DNA from: an uncultured Lactobacillus sp.
Lineage (GTDB): Bacteria > Bacillota > Bacilli > Lactobacillales > Lactobacillaceae
DNA length: 62,960 nt
Direction: 5' to 3'
Assembly (NCBI RefSeq): GCF_944327175.1
Contig: NZ_CALVGT010000024.1
Coordinates: forward strand, 1 to 62,960
Positions 15,061 to 23,162 of the stretch are shown here, one piece after another (positions within the stretch are counted from its first letter, which is position 1; every line of letters begins with the position of its first letter). The notes under the pieces are model-generated. The model was not told where the DNA came from and ran no database searches. It saw only the letters and a list, made by a program, of their open reading frames with translations. Both the position numbers and the translations under genes were made by a program.

Positions 15061-16686
15061 ATGAGAAGCAAGAAACTTTTAGCCAGCTCAGCCGTAATCT
15101 TAGCCAGCGCGGCCACTTTAGCCGCCTGCGGGTCAAGCAGCTCCCAAAGCAGTACCAAGAAGCAGACCCTTACCTGGATGAACACCGCGGAAATGGCAAC
15201 TTTGGACGCCTCCAAGGCAACTGACCAGGCATCTTATGAACAGATCAACAACGTTGAAGAAGGACTTTACCTTTTAGGCAAGAACGCCAAGGTGCAAAAC
15301 GCCCTGGCTACTTCTACCAAGAACAGCGCTGACGGCAAGACCTGGACATTTACTTTGAGGAAGAACGCCAAGTGGTCCAACGGGGACCCGGTTACGGCCC
15401 AGGACTTCGTCTATTCCTGGCGCAGAACCATCGACCCGAAGACCGCGTCTGAATATTCCTATTTGTTCTCCGGCATCAAGAACGCTGACGCCATCGTTTC
15501 CGGCAAGAAGAAGCCAGCAGCTTTGGGGATCAAGGCTGACGGCAAGTACAAGCTGACGGTTACTCTGGAAAAGCGGATCCCTTACTTTAAGCTGCTGATG
15601 GCCTTTCCGCTCTTCTTCCCGCAGAACCAAAAGTTCATTGAAAAGATGGGTTCTAAGTACGCGACCTCATCCAAGTACATGATCTACAACGGTCCATATA
15701 AGCAAGTCGGCTGGACCGGGTCTAACTTGAGCTGGAAACTGGTCAAGAACGACAAGTACTGGGACAAGAAGAGCATCAAGCTCGATACGATCAAGTTCAG
15801 CGTGCAAAAGACGCCATCAACTGACTACAACCTTTACCAGTCAGGCAAGCTTGATGCCGCCTTCCTGGACGCCCAAGCCACTAAGTCTTTGAAGGGCAAG
15901 ACCGGCTACACCCAGCGGAAGATGTCCACGACCCAGTACCTGTCTTACAACATCAAGAAGCACCCAGAATTCAAGAACAAGAATCTCCGCTTGGCTATCT
16001 CCATGGCCATTAACCGGAAGGAACTGGCTTCAACTCTGGGCGGGGCAGCTACTCCAGCCACGACTTTTGACCCAGAAGGCATGACGACGGTTGGTAACAA
16101 GGACTACACTGACACGGTCAAGAACGCGGCTACTGAAAAGGCAACGACTTACAATGTCAAGGAAGCCAAGAAGCTCTACAAGCAAGCTTTGAAGGAAACC
16201 GGCAAGAAGAAGATCTCCTTCACTCTCCTTGGCGATGATGACGATACGGCCAAGAAGGCAGCGGAATTCGTCCAAAGCCAACTGGAAAACAACCTGGGCA
16301 TCGACGTTCAAGTTCAAAGCATCCCGAAGAAGACCCGGCTGACCAGAATGACGAGCGGCAACTTTGACGTTGTTTCAACTGGCTGGAACGCCGACTTCGC
16401 TGACCCAATTTCCTTCCTTGACCTGCAGACTACTGGTGCTTCATACAACTTCGGCAAGTGGTCCAACAAGGAATACGACAAGTACGTGGCTGCTTCCAAG
16501 ACGACCAGCTCAGATGCTGACCGCTTCAAGGACCTGGCCAAGGCTGAACAAATCCTGCTAGAAGAACAAGGGGTTACCCCACTCTACCACCCAATTGAAG
16601 CCTGGATGGTCAAGCCTAGCGTTAAGGGCGTGATCTACAACGGCGCCGGGGCAAACTACAGCTTCAAGTACGCTTACTTGAAATAA
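15061..16686 (+). CDS. oppA: Oligopeptide ABC transporter substrate-binding lipoprotein
   Basis: A 541-residue solute-binding protein of the SBP_bac_5 family that captures peptides at the cell surface for an Opp permease. The N-terminus is a lipoprotein signal with lipobox LAAC (acylated Cys23), then a Ser/Gln linker. Family features include the TWTFTLRKNAKWSNGDPVTA segment and DFVYSWRR. The chosen ATG (MRSKKLL) follows GAAAGAAGG; an upstream in-frame ATG 33 nt earlier gives a non-signal extension and is rejected. No oppBCDF genes are adjacent, so it is an orphan binding protein that must use a permease encoded elsewhere. It ends with a strong terminator. The binding specificity cannot be read from sequence. 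Confidence 0.92.
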   Translation: MRSKKLLASSAVILASAATLAACGSSSSQSSTKKQTLTWMNTAEMATLDASKATDQASYEQINNVEEGLYLLGKNAKVQNALATSTKNSADGKTWTFTLRKNAKWSNGDPVTAQDFVYSWRRTIDPKTASEYSYLFSGIKNADAIVSGKKKPAALGIKADGKYKLTVTLEKRIPYFKLLMAFPLFFPQNQKFIEKMGSKYATSSKYMIYNGPYKQVGWTGSNLSWKLVKNDKYWDKKSIKLDTIKFSVQKTPSTDYNLYQSGKLDAAFLDAQATKSLKGKTGYTQRKMSTTQYLSYNIKKHPEFKNKNLRLAISMAINRKELASTLGGAATPATTFDPEGMTTVGNKDYTDTVKNAATEKATTYNVKEAKKLYKQALKETGKKKISFTLLGDDDDTAKKAAEFVQSQLENNLGIDVQVQSIPKKTRLTRMTSGNFDVVSTGWNADFADPISFLDLQTTGASYNFGKWSNKEYDKYVAASKTTSSDADRFKDLAKAEQILLEEQGVTPLYHPIEAWMVKPSVKGVIYNGAGANYSFKYAYLK

Positions 16687-16730
16687 CAAGTCACAGTAGC
16701 GATACGATAGATAACAAACTAGAAATAAAG

Positions 16731-16768
16731 AAAAGAGGCTCGCGGCTTACGCGAGTCTCTTTTCTTTT
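16731..16768 (+). terminator. Terminator of oppA
   Basis: AAAAGAGGCTCGCG pairs with CGCGAGTCTCTTTT across a GCTTA loop (one G-U pair), followed by CTTTT. The remaining 16769-16943 shows no supported gene, only a 37-codon basic frame without a good ribosome binding site. Confidence 0.9.
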
Positions 16769-16943
16769 GCCTAAGGAAGGCAACAAAAGCAAGAAGCAAG
16801 TAATGATGATTGTCACTGTCAAATCAGCAAAAGCATGCCAAGCAAGGTCAAGAAATTAGCGGCAATTTTTTCACCCAGACCGGCCAAGCGGCTGCCTGGC
16901 AAAAGGCAACGGAAGAAGCAAAACAAATCTGAAAAAGTAATCT

Positions 16944-16975
16944 AAAAAAGCTAGATCACATAACGTGATCTAGCC
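16944..16975 (-). terminator. Terminator of the AlbA_2 gene
   Basis: GCTAGATCAC and GTGATCTAGC form a perfect 10-bp stem with a 5-nt loop, followed by T6 on the minus strand. Confidence 0.9.
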
Positions 16976-16982
16976 TTTAGCT

Positions 16983-18239
16983 TTATTTTTGTGCTCGGCA
17001 GTACTTAGTGCTGCGTCCGCGTCCTGATTTAACAGCGTAACCTTGTGCAATCAACTCGTTTAAGAGCTTAACAAGTTTGCTTCTACTAAAGCCAGTTACT
17101 TGCATTAGGTCAGAAGTTGCTAAGGGGATGCTTTGTAGAGAATCGTATACTAATTTCAAGTCACCAGTTAAGCTAGCTTCATTTTGAATTATCGGCAAAA
17201 TAATTTTGACCGAATTCTCAGAAACAGAGAACTGAGGCTGTATAGTACTATCACTGTAGCTAGTAATAATTCGCTGAATCCCAGTTCCAAACTGCTCAAT
17301 AATTTTTAGTCTAAAGAAAATATTGGCAATTATTGGATTTCGTAAAACTGAGATTTCGCCATTTAAGTAACTTTCTTTGCTTAGACCTTGAGGTAAATTA
17401 CCAGGAGAGGTAATTTCGATTCGATCGTCAAACATAGCTACTTTGATTTGAGCATTGATTTCCCAATTCCGGTGAACCAAGGCGTTGGCTAAGGCTTCAC
17501 GAAAGGCGTCTTCAGGAATCAGCTCAAACTTTTGCCGGTATGCGCCAACGACTTGCTCATACTGGTAGTATTGTTGATATTTGGTGATAGATTCTTCGTA
17601 TTCTCTTAGAATAGATTCCTTTTCATAGATGACGCGTTCTCGCATGGTATTAATGTCGCTCCCAAAGCGTACCATGTCAATCCCGCGAAAAGTATTTTGA
17701 TCAGCAAGGAGTTCCCCTGCAATTGTGTATCCTGAACCTTGTTCATAGAGGTTGAGCGTAATTAGGGTATCACGAGTAAGATCAGATATGCCTAAGTCTC
17801 GCTGAAAAGTTCTCTTCAAAAATTCAAAGCTCAAATCTTGGTTAGGCGCTGGTAGGCTATCATATGAACGGTTTTTACCCTTTAAAATTAATTCAGACAG
17901 TTCTAAAGGATCGACTTCAATTGAAGAACTATCATTGCGTTTGTAGGCCTTAGACTTGTAAAAATATGGGGGAAACTTACCTTGGTGGACGGTCAAAACA
18001 ACTAACTTCTTGTCTGAGTCAATATCCAAATCATATTTAGGATTAGGCTTAATAGCATCATTAATTGTATTTTCGATTTTTAGACAAGTAGCTACTGGAT
18101 CATTGATTCCCACAGCTTTTCCAGAGTCGGTTAGGCCAAAAATAATTTTGCCAGTTCCATAGTTGGCATAAGCACTAACGGTTTTGAGGAATTTATTAGA
18201 TACTTTTTCCTTAAATTCTAGGTTTTTAGTTTCACGCAT
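16983..18239 (-). CDS. AlbA_2 (Schlafen-type) ATP-binding regulator-like protein
   Basis: A 418-residue protein with an N-terminal AlbA_2/Schlafen domain (ETKNLEFKEKV, then NYGTGKIIFGLTDSGKAVGI, residues 1-110), a central region, and an HATPase_c_4 domain (EALANALVHRNWEINAQIKVAMFDDRIEI..GNLP, and later EQFGTGIQRI). The C-terminal 70 residues look like a winged helix (LATSDLMQVTGFSRSKLVKLLNELIAQGYAV). Proteins of this build occur as transcription regulators and near defence or mobile genes. Base and codon use are visibly more AT-rich than the neighbours, suggesting recent acquisition. The ATG at 18239 is preferred because AAGGAGA is 8 nt upstream; the ATG two codons earlier is too close. Two repeats upstream (18265-18387) are possible autoregulatory sites. 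Confidence 0.8.
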   Translation of the reverse strand: MRETKNLEFKEKVSNKFLKTVSAYANYGTGKIIFGLTDSGKAVGINDPVATCLKIENTINDAIKPNPKYDLDIDSDKKLVVLTVHQGKFPPYFYKSKAYKRNDSSSIEVDPLELSELILKGKNRSYDSLPAPNQDLSFEFLKRTFQRDLGISDLTRDTLITLNLYEQGSGYTIAGELLADQNTFRGIDMVRFGSDINTMRERVIYEKESILREYEESITKYQQYYQYEQVVGAYRQKFELIPEDAFREALANALVHRNWEINAQIKVAMFDDRIEITSPGNLPQGLSKESYLNGEISVLRNPIIANIFFRLKIIEQFGTGIQRIITSYSDSTIQPQFSVSENSVKIILPIIQNEASLTGDLKLVYDSLQSIPLATSDLMQVTGFSRSKLVKLLNELIAQGYAVKSGRGRSTKYCRAQK

Positions 18240-18264
18240 TTGCATCTTCTCCTTGCGTAACACG

Positions 18265-18387
18265 AAAAGCTAATTGTGTTTTTTGCGTATCAATTTTAAC
18301 ACATAATTAGCAAATTTGCGCGTTTTTTTCGCATGCAAAAAAGATAAAAAGCTAATTGTATTTTTTACGTATTTTATTAACACGTAA
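18265..18387. repeat. Two imperfect direct repeats upstream of the AlbA_2 gene
   Basis: A stretch of about 42 nt starting AAAAGCTAATTGTGTTTTTT at 18265-18306 recurs at 18347-18387 starting AAAAGCTAATTGTATTTTTT. Both share AACAC(A/G)TAA at their ends. The start-to-start distance is 82 bp. The first copy overlaps the 5' leader of the AlbA_2 gene, consistent with an operator pair; the second overlaps the end of a small reading frame. Confidence 0.7.
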
Positions 18388-18510
18388 ATCTTTGCGGAAA
18401 CGCCAGTAAGCGTCCCAAGCCGCATGAGTTGCCCTAAAGAAAAGTATCAACAAGAGCACGATCAGCAAAGTCGGAAACTTGTCACGGATGATTTTGGCAA
18501 TAAATTCCAT
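18352..18510 (-). CDS. Possible small membrane protein
   Basis: A 52-codon frame encoding MEFIAKIIRDKFPTLLIVLL onward, with one strong hydrophobic segment (TLLIVLLLILFF, residues 14-25) followed by a basic, aromatic cytoplasmic tail (WDAYWRFRKDLRVNKIRKKYN). In the same frame, an in-frame TAG separates it from an upstream ATG with MLRLLLLL, so it may be the rest of a decayed gene. There is no clear ribosome binding site. It ends in the second AlbA_2 leader repeat. It is an unrecognised sequence and may be untranslated. Confidence 0.3.
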   Translation of the reverse strand: MEFIAKIIRDKFPTLLIVLLLILFFRATHAAWDAYWRFRKDLRVNKIRKKYN

Positions 18511-18571
18511 CAAACTAGCCAGCTAGAGGAGCAGCAAGAGCCGGAGCATCTCTGCCAGTAATTAACAAAAT

Positions 18572-18602
18572 GAAAAAAGCCGTGGCAACCGCCACAGCTT
18601 TT
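18572..18602 (-). terminator. Terminator of the phn-type operon
   Basis: AGCTGTGGC-GGTT-GCCACGGCT with one G-U pair, followed by TTTTTTCATTTT on the minus strand, 25 nt after the last permease gene. Confidence 0.88.
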
Positions 18603-18627
18603 CAAAGAGTTATTATTCAGATAATTT

Positions 18628-19440
18628 TTAAACCAGCTTCTTCCGGATGGCACCAGAGATCCAGTCGATGATCACAACCATGACGATGATCCCCAAAAGG
18701 ATGATCCCGACCCGGCTCCATTGCCGGTAGTTCAAGGCGATGATCAAAGGATATCCGATACCACCGGCACCAACCAGACCCAAAACAGAAGCGGACCGGA
18801 CGGACACGTCAAAACGGTAAAGGGTATTGGAAACGATGGCTGGCATCAAGTCAGGCAGGGTCGCGAAAACTGCAACGTTGAACTTGGACCCGCCGACCGC
18901 CGTAATAGCTTCAGCTGGACCATCATCCAAGCTTTCAATCGCTTCTGAGAACAGCATGGCCAGCATCCCGACTGAGTGGAAACCCAAGGCCAGGGCACCG
19001 GCTGGAGCGCCTGGACCAACAGCCTTAATGAACATCAAGGCCAGAACGATTTCCGGGAAGGATCTGATGAAAGTCAAAACGATCTTCCCGCTTTCAGATA
19101 CCCAGAACTTCTTGTGTCGGGTGTTGGCAGCCCAGAAGGCAAAAGGTACGGAAATAACCGCGGAGATAAAAGTACCCAGGAAGGCAATACACAAGGTTTG
19201 CCACAATTGGGAAACCAGGTCTTCCCCGCTGCCGTTATAAACATAGGACCAGTCCGGGTGGAAAAGACCATTGAAGATCGCCCCGGTAATCTGACCGGCA
19301 GTTGGCTTGATCCCGCCGAAGTCGATGCCCGTGCAGGACCAGATGATGATGGCGATGGAAATGATCCAGCCGCCCCACTCAATTGCTCTGGTCTTGGCCG
19401 TCATTGGTTTTGGTGGTAATTTCTTCATTGTCGTATCCAT
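18628..19440 (-). CDS. phnE: PhnE-type ABC permease (second)
   Basis: A 270-residue inner-membrane permease with about six hydrophobic segments and the EAA loop as EAIESLDDGPAEAITAVGGSK (around residues 177-197), characteristic of phosphonate-type permeases. The conserved SVLGLVGAGGIGYPL follows. It would pair with the upstream permease to form the translocation pore energised by PhnC. The ATG overlaps the stop of the other permease gene (TAATG), showing tight coupling. Longer N-terminal arm (about 50 residues before the first transport helix) than its partner. A terminator follows. Confidence 0.88.
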   Translation of the reverse strand: MDTTMKKLPPKPMTAKTRAIEWGGWIISIAIIIWSCTGIDFGGIKPTAGQITGAIFNGLFHPDWSYVYNGSGEDLVSQLWQTLCIAFLGTFISAVISVPFAFWAANTRHKKFWVSESGKIVLTFIRSFPEIVLALMFIKAVGPGAPAGALALGFHSVGMLAMLFSEAIESLDDGPAEAITAVGGSKFNVAVFATLPDLMPAIVSNTLYRFDVSVRSASVLGLVGAGGIGYPLIIALNYRQWSRVGIILLGIIVMVVIIDWISGAIRKKLV

Positions 19441-20240
19441 TAGCGCATCAAAGCCTCCCTTGCTTTAGTTGAAACAAAGTCGATGACCAAAACAACCAGG
19501 AAGACAACCAGGATGATCATCCCCGTTTGGTTGTAGCTGAACATGTCCAAAGTGTTCTTCAATTGCAGACCGATACCACCGGCACCGATGTAACCGAGGA
19601 TCGTGGATGCCCGGACGTTGATTTCAAAAGCGTACAGGGCGTAGCTGATGAAGTAAGGCAAAATCTGCGGCATAACGGCAAACATGATGTTGTTCATCCC
19701 GTTGCCCCCGACAGCCTTGATGGCTTCACTTGGACCTGGATCAATAGTTTCGATGGCTTCGTAGAAGAGCTTGACAACAACACCAAAGGTGAAGACGATC
19801 AAGGCCAGGATACCGGCAACCGGGCCGATACCAACGATGGCAACGAAGATTGAACCCAAGAGCAGGTCTGGGATAGTTCTGATGATGTTCATGATGAAAC
19901 GCAGAACACCAGTAACTGCCCGGTTGTGGACGATGTTTCTGGCAATCAAGAGTGAGTAAACGAAGGCCAGAAGAGACCCGATAACCGTACTGATGATGGC
20001 CATCTTGATCGTTTCCACCAGATAAGGGATAGCCGTCCCGGCGTAAGACAAGTCCGGCTGAGCCATCTGCACGAAGATTTCCGCGAACTGGTCAAAGTTG
20101 GCAAAAAATTCCGGCAGACTGGTCTGCGTGTTGTTAACAGATAAAACCAGACCCAGGATCATTAAGATGAGCCAGACCCAGTTCCACATCTTAAACTTCT
20201 TTTTTGGAAGTTTTAACATGTCGCGGTCAGTTGCTGACAT
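19440..20240 (-). CDS. phnE: PhnE-type ABC permease (first)
   Basis: A 266-residue permease with about six hydrophobic segments. The EAA loop is EAIETIDPGPSEAIKAVGGNG and is followed by STILGYIGAGGIGLQL, the same signature as its partner, so the transporter is probably a PhnE1-PhnE2 heterodimer. The start is supported by AAGGAGGAAG within the end of phnC, 2 nt spacing between genes. Family members import phosphonates, phosphite or related anions; no C-P lyase or phosphonatase genes are in this window, so the actual substrate is uncertain. Confidence 0.88.
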   Translation of the reverse strand: MSATDRDMLKLPKKKFKMWNWVWLILMILGLVLSVNNTQTSLPEFFANFDQFAEIFVQMAQPDLSYAGTAIPYLVETIKMAIISTVIGSLLAFVYSLLIARNIVHNRAVTGVLRFIMNIIRTIPDLLLGSIFVAIVGIGPVAGILALIVFTFGVVVKLFYEAIETIDPGPSEAIKAVGGNGMNNIMFAVMPQILPYFISYALYAFEINVRASTILGYIGAGGIGLQLKNTLDMFSYNQTGMIILVVFLVVLVIDFVSTKAREALMR

Positions 20241-20242
20241 TG

Positions 20243-21013
20243 TTAGTCTTCCTCCTTACCCTTGCCGCCATTGTAGATGTTGTCGAAGACGCTTTGCGGC
20301 GTGTCTTCCATCTTGCCGTCGTATACGATTTCCCCGGCCCGGACACCGATGACCCGGTGGCCGAATTCCTTAGCCAATTCAATTGAGTGCAGGTTGGCCA
20401 CGACCGTCATGTCATACTTTTCGTTCAACATCTTCAAGTCTTCCATAACCTGCCGGGAAGTCTTCGGGTCCAAAGAAGCAGTTGGTTCGTCGGCCAGGAT
20501 GATTTCCGGTCTTTGGGTCAGAACCCGGGCGATAGCCACCCGCTGTTGCTGACCACCGGACAACTCGTCAGCCCGAGAGTAAACCTTTTCAGCCATGCCA
20601 ACGCTTTGCAGGGCTTCATAAGCTCTTTGCTTGTCTTTGTCAGTAAACAGGTTGAAAGTAGTCTTCCAGGTTGGGTAATAAGCCAGACGGCCAGCTAAGA
20701 CGTTCCGTAAAACGCTGGAACGCTTAACCAGGTTGAAGCTTTGGAAGATCATCCCGATCTTGCGCCGCATGAGGCGCAGGTTCTTACCCTTGGCCTTGGT
20801 GATTGACTCACCGTCAATCAAGATGTCTCCTTCAGAAATGTCGTGCAGGCGGTTGATGGCCCGGAGCAGAGTGGACTTGCCGGCACCGGAAAGACCAACG
20901 ATTACCACGAACTCACCCTTGTTGATTTTCAGGTTGATGTTCTTCAAACCAACGGTACCATTGTCGTAGACCTTGGTAACGTTCTTCATTTCGATCATCG
21001 GCTGTTCTGCCAT
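20243..21013 (-). CDS. phnC: PhnC-type ABC ATPase
   Basis: A 256-residue ABC ATPase. Walker A is GLSGAGKST (about residues 39-47), the signature is LSGGQQQR, and Walker B is IILADEP, followed by the H-loop [26 protein letters not shown] is typical of the PhnC subfamily. It energises the two adjacent PhnE permeases. A hairpin between phnD and phnC may lower expression of the ATPase and permeases compared with the binding protein. Confidence 0.9.
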   Translation of the reverse strand: MAEQPMIEMKNVTKVYDNGTVGLKNINLKINKGEFVVIVGLSGAGKSTLLRAINRLHDISEGDILIDGESITKAKGKNLRLMRRKIGMIFQSFNLVKRSSVLRNVLAGRLAYYPTWKTTFNLFTDKDKQRAYEALQSVGMAEKVYSRADELSGGQQQRVAIARVLTQRPEIILADEPTASLDPKTSRQVMEDLKMLNEKYDMTVVANLHSIELAKEFGHRVIGVRAGEIVYDGKMEDTPQSVFDNIYNGGKGKEED

Positions 21014-21049
21014 GAATAATAACTCCTTAAATAACTAAATTTGCTTTTT

Positions 21050-21090
21050 CATTGAAAATCGTGTCCTACGTTAAAGCGGGGCACGATTTC
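21050..21090 (-). terminator. Intercistronic hairpin between phnD and phnC
   Basis: On the minus strand AAATCGTG and CACGATTT form an 8-bp stem with a loop of about 18 nt, followed by TTCAATGAAAAA. The U-run is weak, so it is better seen as a partial terminator or a mRNA-stabilising end for phnD. Confidence 0.55.
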
Positions 21091-21130
21091 ACTATTAGTA
21101 TTCAGTTGATAGTCTTTGTGATATCAATGA

Positions 21131-22072
21131 CTACTTCGTAGCAGCCATCTTGTCGTACTTGCGGACGATGTTGAAGTCTGAGTCCTTTGAAGGGGTGTAG
21201 CCTTCGTGGCTGTAGATGCTTTCGATAATCTTCAAGCTCTTCTTGTCATCGCGCAGAGATTCGAAGGCCTTGGACAGCTTCTTGCGGAAGGAGCTGCTCA
21301 TGTCTGAACGAACTGAGATAGTGTCGTTAGGGATGCCCTTAGTGAAGTAGATCGGAACAACCTTCTTCATAATGTTTGGTTGGTCAGCCAAAACAGTGTT
21401 ACGTGCGTCTTCGAAAGTGAAGGCAGCGTCAACGTCCCCGTTAAGAACATCAAGCACGGCTTGGTCGTGGCCAGTTACAGTTACCAGGTTGGCGTTGCCC
21501 TTCTTAGTCAAGTCCAGGCCCTTTTCCTTCAATTCAGCGATTGGGAAAATGTAGCCGGCTGAAGAAGTAGCGTTTTGAACGGCAATCTTCTTGCCCTTCA
21601 AGTCCTTCCAGCTCTTGATCTTTGACCCCTTCTTAACCAGGATTTCTGCCCGGTAGAACTTAACCAGCTTGTTGGTTGCCTTACCGCCTGGCTGCTTTAC
21701 ACCGTAACGGAGAGATTGCAACAGAACGTCAGCAGCCTTTTGCTTGTGGGCCAGAACGTAACCATCCGGTGGCAGGAAGCCGACGTCAACCTTCTTTGAC
21801 TTCATGGCTTCGACAACCGTGTTGTAGTCGGTTGACATTGAGATCTTAACCGGAACGCCGAGCTCCTTGGAAAGGATCTTTTCAAGCGGCTTAGCCTTGG
21901 CTTCCAAAGTGGAAGCAGCTTGACTAGGAACAAATTGGATCGTCAAAGGGTGTGACTTTGATGGAGTGTAGCCCTTTGATGAAGAAGATGACTTGCTTGA
22001 AGAGCAAGCAGTTGCCAGCACGGCAGCAGCAACAGTTAAAGCACCAAACAATGCTTTCTTGAACTTTTTCAT
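21131..22072 (-). CDS. phnD: PhnD-type substrate-binding lipoprotein
   Basis: A 313-residue binding protein of the phosphate/phosphite/phosphonate-binding family. The N-terminus is a lipoprotein signal with lipobox ATAC (Cys23), followed by a Ser/Lys linker. Family features include HPLTIQFVPSQ, DVGFLPPDGYVLA, SSAGYIFP and AAFTFEDARN. It sits on the outer face of the membrane and delivers ligand to the PhnE pore. GGGGGAAATA precedes the ATG. The gene has its own promoter and a 5' leader of about 170 nt that can fold (22161-22241), suggesting RNA-level control. Confidence 0.9.
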   Translation of the reverse strand: MKKFKKALFGALTVAAAVLATACSSSKSSSSSKGYTPSKSHPLTIQFVPSQAASTLEAKAKPLEKILSKELGVPVKISMSTDYNTVVEAMKSKKVDVGFLPPDGYVLAHKQKAADVLLQSLRYGVKQPGGKATNKLVKFYRAEILVKKGSKIKSWKDLKGKKIAVQNATSSAGYIFPIAELKEKGLDLTKKGNANLVTVTGHDQAVLDVLNGDVDAAFTFEDARNTVLADQPNIMKKVVPIYFTKGIPNDTISVRSDMSSSFRKKLSKAFESLRDDKKSLKIIESIYSHEGYTPSKDSDFNIVRKYDKMAATK

Positions 22073-22160
22073 TATTTCCCCCTGAAAAATGGTTAATGAA
22101 AGTTAAAACAGTACAACAGCAGCATAAGGGATGAACTTGAAAGCAGCCAGAGAGAGGCAC

Positions 22161-22241
22161 ACACAAAAGCTTCCTCCATCGGCGGCTCTCACGCTCATGA
22201 ATCTCATCGGAACGACAGCTAGGCGAATCTCGCTTCTGTGT
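22161..22241 (-). ncRNA. Candidate structured leader (riboswitch-like) of the phn-type operon
   Basis: Read on the minus strand, ACACAGAAGC (22241-22232) pairs with GCUUUUGUGU (22170-22161) as a 10-bp closing stem with one G-U pair. Inside are a GCGA-GAU-UCGC hairpin (its GC competes with the closing stem) and a CGUUC...GAGCG hairpin with an AUGA-GAU-UCAU tip. The predicted transcription start lies only a few bases upstream, so the RNA would begin with this element. No known riboswitch class was recognised. The rest of 22073-22491 holds the promoter and the usp terminator. Confidence 0.4.
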
Positions 22242-22250
22242 TCTGGAACA

Positions 22251-22280
22251 ATTTTACCAGAAATATTCGGGTTTTAGCAA
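22251..22280 (-). promoter_or_regulatory. Promoter of the phnD operon
   Basis: On the minus strand a -35 TTGCTA (22280-22275) and a -10 TAAAAT (22256-22251) are separated by 18 bp; TG precedes the -10. Confidence 0.6.
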
Positions 22281-22424
22281 GCTTTTTTCGGCTTTTTTAC
22301 CCAAACTAATTGATACGGTCCAATTTTGTCAGCAAAAAGTTAATGAAATAGCGAAAAATTACACAAACTACTAACTTAATTGGCTGAAATCCGAACGAAA
22401 GTAAAATTTTAGTTAAATAAACAG

Positions 22425-22462
22425 GAAATAAAAGAACGTTTGGAAATTGTTCCAAACGTCCC
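22425..22462 (-). terminator. Terminator of the UspA gene
   Basis: ACGTTTGGAA and TTCCAAACGT form a perfect 10-bp stem with a 4-nt loop, followed by TCTTTTATTT on the minus strand. Confidence 0.9.
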
Positions 22463-22491
22463 CTTTTTAAGATATACTTTTATCAGCCAGC

Positions 22492-22965
22492 TTACTTGGC
22501 AGGCATGTTGTTGACGTCAGTTCTGACAATCAAGACATCGGCCATGGCGTGCTGGTTGACGTATTCGGTAACTGACCCCATCAGCATCCGTTCAACGGCG
22601 TTCAAACCGGTGGCGCCCATCACGATCAGGTTGTTGCCGTGGTCCTTGACGAAGTCGTAAGAGATGATTCTCTTCGGGCTGCCGTAACGGATGTGGTAGT
22701 CAATGTCGTCAAAGGCCAGGTTGTCGTGGGCCCATTGCTTGAGGCTCTTGAGGTATTCCTCTGAGTCTTGGGTCATTTGGTAGATCGTGTCGCCTGAGAT
22801 CAAGGTGTCCTGCATTTCGCCCATGAACTGCCGGGTGTCGATCACGTTCAAAACATCAACGTGGTAGCCGTTGTTGGCGGCAATCTTCACGGCCTTATCA
22901 AAAGCACGTTCAGCAGATTCAGATCCATCGACAGGTACCAAAATTTTGATTTTTTCTTCAGTCAT
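22492..22965 (-). CDS. Universal stress protein (UspA family)
   Basis: A 157-residue cytoplasmic UspA protein with the Rossmann-like fold. KILVPVDGSESAERAFDKAV is the N-terminal strand with the nucleotide-contacting Asp, and the C-terminal ATP-binding signature is GATGLNAVERMLMGSVTEYV (G-2x-G-9x-G-S/T type). ATP-binding Usp proteins help survival under starvation, acid or oxidative stress, but specific targets are rarely known. The ATG at 22965 is chosen because GGGAG lies 9 nt upstream; an ATG three codons earlier touches it. It is monocistronic with its own terminator and is divergent from the tyrosine phosphatase gene. Confidence 0.9.
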   Translation of the reverse strand: MTEEKIKILVPVDGSESAERAFDKAVKIAANNGYHVDVLNVIDTRQFMGEMQDTLISGDTIYQMTQDSEEYLKSLKQWAHDNLAFDDIDYHIRYGSPKRIISYDFVKDHGNNLIVMGATGLNAVERMLMGSVTEYVNQHAMADVLIVRTDVNNMPAK

Positions 22966-23162
22966 AGTGCTCATCTCCCGTACTATCTACGTATTTCGCT
23001 TATCTATATTTTAACATAAGTCACAGTTTAGTAATGCGCTTTCGCAAAATTGTTACATCTTAAACTTGCAGGGGAGCATTTTTTAAGCAGGATGAAAAAA
23101 TCAACCGCTAGAAAACAATAAAAAGAAAATACAGATATAAAAATTAAGAAAGGATTCGAAAA

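Noticed and set aside
16836-16945. Short basic frame (MPSKVKKLAAIF start) between oppA and the AlbA_2 gene
   Set aside because: No ribosome binding site, only 37 codons and ends next to a terminator; unlikely to be a gene.
22073-22250. T-box, SAM, TPP or manganese riboswitch upstream of phnD
   Set aside because: None of their hallmark sequences could be found; only a generic folded leader can be claimed.
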